The notes beneath the pieces were generated by a model. That model was given only the letters and a program-made list of their open reading frames with translations. It was not told where the DNA came from and did not search any database. Shown in pieces: positions 59,076 to 64,000 of a stretch of DNA of 64,000 bases (positions are counted from its first letter, which is position 1; every line of letters begins with the position of its first letter). The stretch covers positions 778,972-842,971 of the forward strand of contig NZ_FTOT01000002.1 in the NCBI RefSeq assembly GCF_900156815.1. The letters run 5' to 3'. The position numbers and the translations under genes were made by a program. Origin of the DNA: Gemmobacter megaterium. GTDB taxonomy: Bacteria; Pseudomonadota; Alphaproteobacteria; Rhodobacterales; Rhodobacteraceae.

Positions 59076-59103
59076 GGCCCCCGCCGGATGTCCGGCGGGG
59101 GCC
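59076..59103 (-). terminator. intrinsic terminator after rplP
   Basis: GGCCCCCGCCGGA and TCCGGCGGGGGCC form a perfect 13-bp stem 30 nt past the rplP stop. It is followed on the minus strand by TTTTCGTTTG and on the plus strand by TTTCGC. It divides the S10-spc cluster between rplP and rpmC. Confidence 0.85.
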
Positions 59104-59132
59104 TTTCGCGGCGGGGCGTGCCCCGTCAGATC

Positions 59133-59546
59133 TTACCAGTCTTCGCGGGCGACGACACGGCTGGTGACCGGCAGTTTCATCGCGCCGAGACGCAGGGCCT
59201 CGCGGGCGATGACTTCGGACACGCCGTCGATTTCGAACATGATCCGGCCGGGTTTCACCTTGCAGGCCCAGTAATCCACCGAGCCCTTACCTTTACCCAT
59301 CCGCACCTCGGTCGGCTTCGACGAGACCGGAACATCCGGGAACACGCGAATCCAGACGCGGCCCTGACGCTTCATGTGACGGGTGATCGCGCGGCGAGCC
59401 GCTTCGATCTGGCGCGCGGTGACCCGCTCCGGCTCGGTTGCCTTCAGGGCGAACGAGCCGAAGTTCAGGGCGAAACCGCCCTTGGCTTCGCCATGGATGC
59501 GGCCCTTGTGCTGTTTGCGGAACTTCGTCCGTTTAGGTTGCAGCAT
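59133..59546 (-). CDS. rplP: 50S ribosomal protein L16
   Basis: 137 residues; organises the A-site region of 23S r[63 protein letters not shown] and [20 protein letters not shown] are conserved. In most bacteria rpmC follows immediately; here a terminator does. Confidence 0.97.
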   Translation of the reverse strand: MLQPKRTKFRKQHKGRIHGEAKGGFALNFGSFALKATEPERVTARQIEAARRAITRHMKRQGRVWIRVFPDVPVSSKPTEVRMGKGKGSVDYWACKVKPGRIMFEIDGVSEVIAREALRLGAMKLPVTSRVVAREDW

Positions 59547-59561
59547 TGTTCCTTACTCCCC

Positions 59562-60278
59562 TCAGGCGCGGTCGCGGTCGCGGCGAGGACCGCGCGGCGA
59601 CGGGCCTTCGTTGCCTTCGGCAGCGCGACGGTCACGGGCCTGCGGATCATGTTCCATGATCTCGCCTTTGAAGATCCAGACCTTCACCCCGATGATGCCA
59701 TACGGCGTCGTTGCTTCGGACAGCGCATAGTCGATGTCGGCGCGCAGCGTGTGCAGCGGCACACGACCTTCGCGGTACCATTCGGTACGCGCGATCTCGG
59801 CCCCACCCAGACGACCCGCAACGTTCACCCGGATACCCAGGGCGCCCATGCGCATCGCGTTCTGCACGGCACGCTTCATCGCACGGCGGAACGAAACGCG
59901 ACGCTCCATCTGCTGTGCGATCGACTCGGCCACCAGTTGCGCATCGACTTCCGGCTTGCGGACTTCGACGATATTCAGGTGCAGTTCCGACTTGGTGAAG
60001 TTCGCAAGTTTCTTGCGCAGCGTCTCGATGTCCGCACCCTTCTTCCCGATGATGACGCCGGGACGGGCGGTGTGGATGGTGACGCGGCACTTCTTGTGCG
60101 GACGCTCGATGATCACGCGGCTGACACCAGCCTGCTTGACTTCCTCGTGGATGAACTCGCGCATCTTGAGGTCTTCAAGCAGCAGGTTGCCGTAATCCTT
60201 GGAGTCGGCATACCAGCGGCTGTCCCAGGTACGGTTGACCTGGAGACGCATCCCGATCGGGTTGACCTTCTGACCCAT
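59562..60278 (-). CDS. rpsC: 30S ribosomal protein S3
   Basis: 238 residues; lines the mRNA entry channel. [20 protein letters not shown], the KH domain [19 protein letters not shown], and the C-terminal [20 protein letters not shown] and [12 protein letters not shown] are present. The Arg-rich tail is normal for this group. It overlaps the rplV stop by one base. Confidence 0.97.
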   Translation of the reverse strand: MGQKVNPIGMRLQVNRTWDSRWYADSKDYGNLLLEDLKMREFIHEEVKQAGVSRVIIERPHKKCRVTIHTARPGVIIGKKGADIETLRKKLANFTKSELHLNIVEVRKPEVDAQLVAESIAQQMERRVSFRRAMKRAVQNAMRMGALGIRVNVAGRLGGAEIARTEWYREGRVPLHTLRADIDYALSEATTPYGIIGVKVWIFKGEIMEHDPQARDRRAAEGNEGPSPRGPRRDRDRA

Positions 60279-60658
60279 TATGCAGTCTCCCCTTTCTGAC
60301 GCACCTTGATCGTGATCTCGGCGAAGGGCTTCATGATCTTGCCAAAGCGACCACGGGCGCGCGGACGGCCCCGCTTCAGGGTGATGTTCTTGCCGACCCA
60401 GGCTTCGACGACGACCAGTTCGTCAACGTCGAGACCATGGTTGTTTTCAGCGTTGGCGATGGCGGACTGAAGGCATTTCTTCACTTCGCCAGCAACACGC
60501 TTTTTCGAGAAGGTCAGATCGGCCAGGGCCTTGTCCACCTTCTTGCCACGGATCATCGCCGCGACAAGGTTCAGCTTCTGAGGGCTGGTCTTGAGCATAC
60601 GCGCGATGGCCATTGCCTCGTTGTCCGCCACGCGGCGCGGATTTTTCTCCATACCCAT
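60278..60658 (-). CDS. rplV: 50S ribosomal protein L22
   Basis: 126 residues; its loop lines the exit tunnel. [59 protein letters not shown] and the beta-hairpin [20 protein letters not shown] match. The start could be either of two ATGs two codons apart. Confidence 0.97.
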   Translation of the reverse strand: MGMEKNPRRVADNEAMAIARMLKTSPQKLNLVAAMIRGKKVDKALADLTFSKKRVAGEVKKCLQSAIANAENNHGLDVDELVVVEAWVGKNITLKRGRPRARGRFGKIMKPFAEITIKVRQKGETA

Positions 60659-60661
60659 GGC

Positions 60662-60940
60662 TTACTTCCTCTTGGCTTTCTTGTCGGCCGCGTGACCATA
60701 ATAGGTCCGGGTCGGGGAATATTCACCGAACTTCTGGCCGATCATTTCCTCGGTCACAGCGACCGGAATATGCTTGTGGCCGTTGTACACACCAAAGGTG
60801 AGCCCGACGAACTGCGGCAGAATGGTGGAACGACGCGACCAGATCTTGATGACCTCGCTGCGGCCCGATTCACGGGCTTTCTCGGCCTTTTTGAGGACGT
60901 AAGCGTCGACAAAGGGGCCTTTCCAAACAGAGCGCGACAT
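60662..60940 (-). CDS. rpsS: 30S ribosomal protein S19
   Basis: 92 residues; a head protein near the A site. [60 protein letters not shown] and [20 protein letters not shown] are conserved. It follows rplB by 3 nt. Confidence 0.98.
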   Translation of the reverse strand: MSRSVWKGPFVDAYVLKKAEKARESGRSEVIKIWSRRSTILPQFVGLTFGVYNGHKHIPVAVTEEMIGQKFGEYSPTRTYYGHAADKKAKRK

Positions 60941-60943
60941 GGA

Positions 60944-61783
60944 TCAGCGTCCCTTCTTCTTCGCGTGACGCGAACGGACGATGTACTTGTCCGTCTGCTT
61001 GTTGGAGCGGGTCCGGTTGCCCTTGGTGCCCTTGCCCCACGGAGTGACCGGGTGACGGCCGCCCGAAGTCCGGCCTTCACCACCGCCGTGCGGGTGGTCG
61101 ATCGGGTTCATGGCCACACCGCGAACGGTCGGGCGAACGCCCATATGCCGCTTGCGACCGGCCTTGCCCAGGTTCTGGTTCGAGTTGTCGGGGTTCGACA
61201 CGGCGCCGATGGTGGCCATGCATTCCTGACGCACCATCCGCAGCTCGCCCGAGGACAGGCGGATCTGCGCGTAGCCGCCATCGCGGCCGACGAACTGGGC
61301 ATAGGTGCCAGCAGCGCGGGCGATCTGACCGCCCTTGCCGGGCTTCATCTCGACGTTGTGCACGATCGTACCGATCGGCATACCCGAGAACGGCATCGCG
61401 TTGCCCGGCTTCACATCGACCTTTGCACCGGCCAGCACCTTGTCGCCAACGGCGAGACGCTGCGGCGCGATGATGTAGTTCACTTCACCGTCTTCATACT
61501 TGATGAGCGCGATGAAGGCCGTCCGGTTCGGATCGTATTCGATCCGCTCTACGGTGGCGGCAACGTCGAACTTGCGACGTTTGAAGTCAACGATGCGGTA
61601 GAGCCGCTTGGCCCCGCCGCCCTTGTGCCACATCGTGATGCGTCCGGTATTGTTCCGCCCGCCCGTCTTCACGAGACCCTCGGTGAGTCCCTTGACGGGG
61701 CGGCCTTTCCAAAGCTCCGAACGGTCGATCAGCACCAGCCCACGCTGGCCAGGCGTCGTCGGTTTATACGACTTGAGTGCCAT
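60944..61783 (-). CDS. rplB: 50S ribosomal protein L2
   Basis: 279 residues; essential for peptidyl-transferase centre structure. [80 protein letters not shown] and the catalytic-centre [20 protein letters not shown] with its conserved His are visible. The start is the conserved MALKSYKP; the longer frame crosses a terminator. Confidence 0.98.
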   Translation of the reverse strand: MALKSYKPTTPGQRGLVLIDRSELWKGRPVKGLTEGLVKTGGRNNTGRITMWHKGGGAKRLYRIVDFKRRKFDVAATVERIEYDPNRTAFIALIKYEDGEVNYIIAPQRLAVGDKVLAGAKVDVKPGNAMPFSGMPIGTIVHNVEMKPGKGGQIARAAGTYAQFVGRDGGYAQIRLSSGELRMVRQECMATIGAVSNPDNSNQNLGKAGRKRHMGVRPTVRGVAMNPIDHPHGGGEGRTSGGRHPVTPWGKGTKGNRTRSNKQTDKYIVRSRHAKKKGR

Positions 61784-61890
61784 GGTTTCTGTCTTCCGTC
61801 TGCTGCGGGTCATTCGACCCGGGTTACAGGGCTCCGTAGATCCCCTATCTGAATTCCGGCCTGCATTAACCACGTTGGCCGGAAAAATCC

Positions 61891-61914
61891 GCGGCCCCGG
61901 AAAGCCGGGGCCGC
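61891..61914 (-). terminator. intrinsic terminator between rplW and rplB
   Basis: GCGGCCCCGG-AAAG-CCGGGGCCGC is a perfect 10-bp stem 20 nt past the rplW stop. On the minus strand it is followed by GGATTTTTCC. The other 107 nt up to rplB show no gene; they include a GGGTCATTCGACCC dyad (61807-61820). Confidence 0.82.
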
Positions 61915-61933
61915 GAGATTCGTTCGGCTTCTA

Positions 61934-62230
61934 TCAGAGGCCGGTAGAGACGTCGATGGTGTTTCCGTCTTCCAGCGTCACATAGGCCTTCTTCACATCC
62001 GAACGGACGCCGGGGCGACCGCGGAAGCGTTTGGCCTTGCCTTTGGTGATGGTGGTGTTGACCGCCTTCACCTTGACTCCAAAGACGTTCTCGACCGCGG
62101 CCTTGATCTCCGGCTTGGTCGAATCCATCGAGACCTCAAAGACCACCGCGCCGTTCTCAGACGCCATCGTGGCCTTCTCCGTGATCACCGGACGGCGAAT
62201 CACGTCATACTGTTCGGGCTTCGCGCTCAT
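61934..62230 (-). CDS. rplW: 50S ribosomal protein L23
   Basis: 98 residues; the docking site for trigger factor and SRP at the exit tunnel. [40 protein letters not shown] and [20 protein letters not shown], then [11 protein letters not shown], match. It overlaps rplD by 4 nt (ATGA) and is followed by a terminator-like hairpin. Confidence 0.97.
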   Translation of the reverse strand: MSAKPEQYDVIRRPVITEKATMASENGAVVFEVSMDSTKPEIKAAVENVFGVKVKAVNTTITKGKAKRFRGRPGVRSDVKKAYVTLEDGNTIDVSTGL

Positions 62231-62847
62231 TTCAGGCGTGCCTCCAAGGCTTCGACACCTGCTTTCGTGATGATCAGAACATCACGTTTCAGGATGTCAT
62301 AAACGTTGGCACCGATGCCGGGCAGCACGTCGATGCCTTCCAGGTTACGCGCCGCCTTGGCGAAGTTCTCGTCGATGGCCGCGCCGTCGATGATCAGCGC
62401 ACGCTTCCAGCCCAGGGCGATCTTCGCCTTGGCCAGCTGCGCGGTCTTGGCATCGGTCAGCGTTGCCGCGTCCAGAACCACCAGCTCGCCTGCCTTGGCT
62501 TTCGCCGACAGAGCGTGCCGCAGACCCAGCGCACGGAACTTCTTGGGCAGGTCGTGAGCATGCGACCGGGGGGTCGGGCCTTTGTAGACACCGCCCTTGC
62601 GGAAGATCGGCGCCTTGCGAGAGCCGTGGCGTGCGCCGCCCGTGCCCTTCTGGCGATAGATCTTCTTGGTCGAATAGCTCACGTCCGACTTGCCCAGCGT
62701 CGAGTGGGTGCCGGCCTGGGCTTTCGCCCGCTGCCAGCGCACCACACGGTGCAGGATGTCGGCGCGCGGCTCGAGGCCGAACAGGGCCTCGTCCAGCTCG
62801 ATCTCGCCGGCCTTGCCGCCATCGAGCTTGATCACGTCAAGTTTCAT
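62227..62847 (-). CDS. rplD: 50S ribosomal protein L4
   Basis: 206 residues; extends into the exit tunnel, and in enterics its free form represses the S10 operon. [60 protein letters not shown] and [20 protein letters not shown] are conserved. It is coupled by ATGA overlaps to rplC upstream and rplW downstream. Confidence 0.97.
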   Translation of the reverse strand: MKLDVIKLDGGKAGEIELDEALFGLEPRADILHRVVRWQRAKAQAGTHSTLGKSDVSYSTKKIYRQKGTGGARHGSRKAPIFRKGGVYKGPTPRSHAHDLPKKFRALGLRHALSAKAKAGELVVLDAATLTDAKTAQLAKAKIALGWKRALIIDGAAIDENFAKAARNLEGIDVLPGIGANVYDILKRDVLIITKAGVEALEARLK

Positions 62848-63563
62848 GCTTCACCCCCTTCGGCGGCCACTTCGGCAGCCGGAGCAGCGGCGGTGCGGAC
62901 CGCGGCCGGTTTCGGAGCGTCGGCATGAGCCGGCTTCTTCACCGCGTCCTTGATCGTCACCCAGCCGCCACGCGAACCGGGAACCGCGCCCTTGACCAGG
63001 ATCAGGCCCCGCTCGGCGTCGGTCTTGACGACTTGCAGGTTCTGCGTGGTCACACGGACGGCGCCCATGTGGCCGGCCATCTTCTTGCCTTTGAACACCT
63101 TGCCGGGGTCCTGGCACTGGCCGGTCGAGCCATGCGAGCGGTGGCTGATCGACACACCGTGCGAGGCGCGCAGACCACCGAAGTTGTGCCGCTTCATCGC
63201 ACCGGCAAAGCCTTTGCCGATCGAGGTGCCCGCGATGTCGACGAACTGACCTGCGACATAGTGTTCCGCCGAGATTTCGGCGCCCACGTCGATCAGGTTG
63301 TCGGACGACACACGGAACTCCGCCAGCTTGCGCTTGGGTGCCACGTTCGCCTTGGCGAAATGGCCGCGCATACCCGCGGTGGTGCGTTTGGCCTTGGCAT
63401 TGCCTGCGCCAAGCTGGACGGCGGTATAGCCATCCTTGTCGGCGGTGCGCTGCGCGACCACTTGCAGATTGTCCAGTTGCAGAACCGTGACCGGAACCTG
63501 TTTCCCGTCATCCAGGAACAGACGGGTCATGCCCAGCTTCTTTGCGATAACTCCAGAGCGCAT
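62844..63563 (-). CDS. rplC: 50S ribosomal protein L3
   Basis: 239 residues; reaches the peptidyl-transferase centre. [60 protein letters not shown] and [18 protein letters not shown] match. The [19 protein letters not shown] loop carries the Gln that is N5-methylated in other bacteria. An Ala/Glu-rich C-terminal tail of about 25 residues is typical of the group. The start is the conserved MRSG; an ATG 16 codons upstream is not used. Confidence 0.97.
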   Translation of the reverse strand: MRSGVIAKKLGMTRLFLDDGKQVPVTVLQLDNLQVVAQRTADKDGYTAVQLGAGNAKAKRTTAGMRGHFAKANVAPKRKLAEFRVSSDNLIDVGAEISAEHYVAGQFVDIAGTSIGKGFAGAMKRHNFGGLRASHGVSISHRSHGSTGQCQDPGKVFKGKKMAGHMGAVRVTTQNLQVVKTDAERGLILVKGAVPGSRGGWVTIKDAVKKPAHADAPKPAAVRTAAAPAAEVAAEGGEA

Positions 63564-63576
63564 CGTGATGCCCCCC

Positions 63577-63885
63577 TTATACTTTGATCTCGACATCCAC
63601 GCCGGCGGCAAGGTCGAGCTTCATCAGCGCGTCCACCGTCTGCGGGGTCGGATCCACGATATCGAGCAGACGCTTGTGGGTGCGGATCTCCCACTGGTCG
63701 CGCGACTTCTTGTCAATGTGCGGCCCACGGAGAACCGTGAACTTTTCGATCTGGTTCGGCAGCGGAATCGGGCCGCGCACTTGTGCGCCGGTCCGCTTGG
63801 CCGTGTTGACGATTTCCTGCGTCGAGGCATCCAGGACGCGGTAATCGAAGGCCTTGAGCCGGATGCGGATGGTTTGTCCAGACAT
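63577..63885 (-). CDS. rpsJ: 30S ribosomal protein S10
   Basis: 102 residues; also the NusE transcription antitermination factor. [60 protein letters not shown] and [20 protein letters not shown] are highly conserved. It heads the S10 operon and lies 56 nt after the tuf stop. Confidence 0.98.
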   Translation of the reverse strand: MSGQTIRIRLKAFDYRVLDASTQEIVNTAKRTGAQVRGPIPLPNQIEKFTVLRGPHIDKKSRDQWEIRTHKRLLDIVDPTPQTVDALMKLDLAAGVDVEIKV

Positions 63886-63941
63886 CTGAGTTCCCTTCGA
63901 CGGATGGAAGGCGGGGTTAGCCGCCCCCCTTCCGATCCTGA

Positions 63942-64000
63942 TTAAGCGATGATCTTTGCGACGACGCCGGCGCCGACGGTGCGGCCGCCTTCACGGATGG
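63942..64000 (-). CDS. tuf: elongation factor Tu, C-terminal fragment
   Basis: Only the last 18 complete codons before the TAA stop are inside the window: [18 protein letters not shown]. This ending ([12 protein letters not shown]) is the invariant C terminus of EF-Tu, the GTPase that delivers aminoacyl-tRNA. Its place directly upstream of rpsJ is the usual str-S10 junction, so fusA, rpsG and rpsL are expected beyond the right edge. Confidence 0.95.
   Translation of the reverse strand, partial: IREGGRTVGAGVVAKIIA

Overview
The window is high-GC DNA (roughly 65% by eye) from an alphaproteobacterium, most likely a Rhodobacterales / Rhodobacteraceae-Paracoccaceae species. The best evidence is a SAM/SAH-type riboswitch in front of metK, a class known almost only from Rhodobacterales. 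Supporting evidence is the dnaN-recF-gyrB neighbourhood, the adk-containing spc/alpha ribosomal cluster and the general gene content. No tRNA, rRNA, CRISPR array, phage gene or insertion sequence was seen, so this looks like ordinary chromosome.

Layout. About 1-11 kb carries core housekeeping genes: the end of an SDR reductase, two small lipoproteins, a Tas-like aldo/keto reductase, fabF-mltG, trmB, riboswitch-controlled metK, lnt, prs, a DsbA-fold isomerase and an alpha/beta hydrolase. About 11-15.3 kb is an acyl-CoA catabolism locus: a GntR regulator and a kinase-like phosphotransferase diverge from an acyl-CoA dehydrogenase and an SDR. About 15.3-25.4 kb holds a membrane-anchored NYN nuclease that overlaps uvrB, two tandem EamA transporters, a divergently split mnmD/mnmC pair, and a gentisate-type ring-cleavage operon (cupin dioxygenase, FAH-fold hydrolase, nitrilase, flavin reductase). 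About 25.6-31.4 kb is the replication/topology set dnaN-recF-(VOC)-(LysE)-gyrB, without dnaA.

About 31.6-48.6 kb is accessory metabolism and transport: hydroxyacid dehydrogenase, SH3 protein, cation efflux, aldehyde dehydrogenase, glutamine-synthetase-like ligase, class III aminotransferase, fumarylacetoacetase, D-amino-acid oxidase-like enzyme, TetR regulator, TRIC-type channel, rnhA and a DegQ-type protease. The least familiar item sits here. At 38.8-41.3 kb a GTG-started 117-residue protein made of five near-identical 20-residue units (core GxAVEMFSSAS) is followed by a perfect 9-bp hairpin, an unrecognised helical protein, and an EamA permease coupled by an ATGA overlap. An unusually AT-rich stretch lies upstream.

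From 48.7 kb to the right end, everything is on the minus strand: tuf-(S10)-(spc)-adk-(alpha), reading leftward from the window edge to rplQ. The order is canonical, but the cluster is broken by hairpins. Three look like intrinsic terminators inside the cluster (after rplW, after rplP, after rpmD), and an RraB-like RNase E inhibitor gene is inserted between rpmD and rplO with a hairpin on each side. A ~22-bp intergenic repeat (TTCATCTTGCCCCAAATACCCC and variants) occurs at four gene ends in the first 24 kb.
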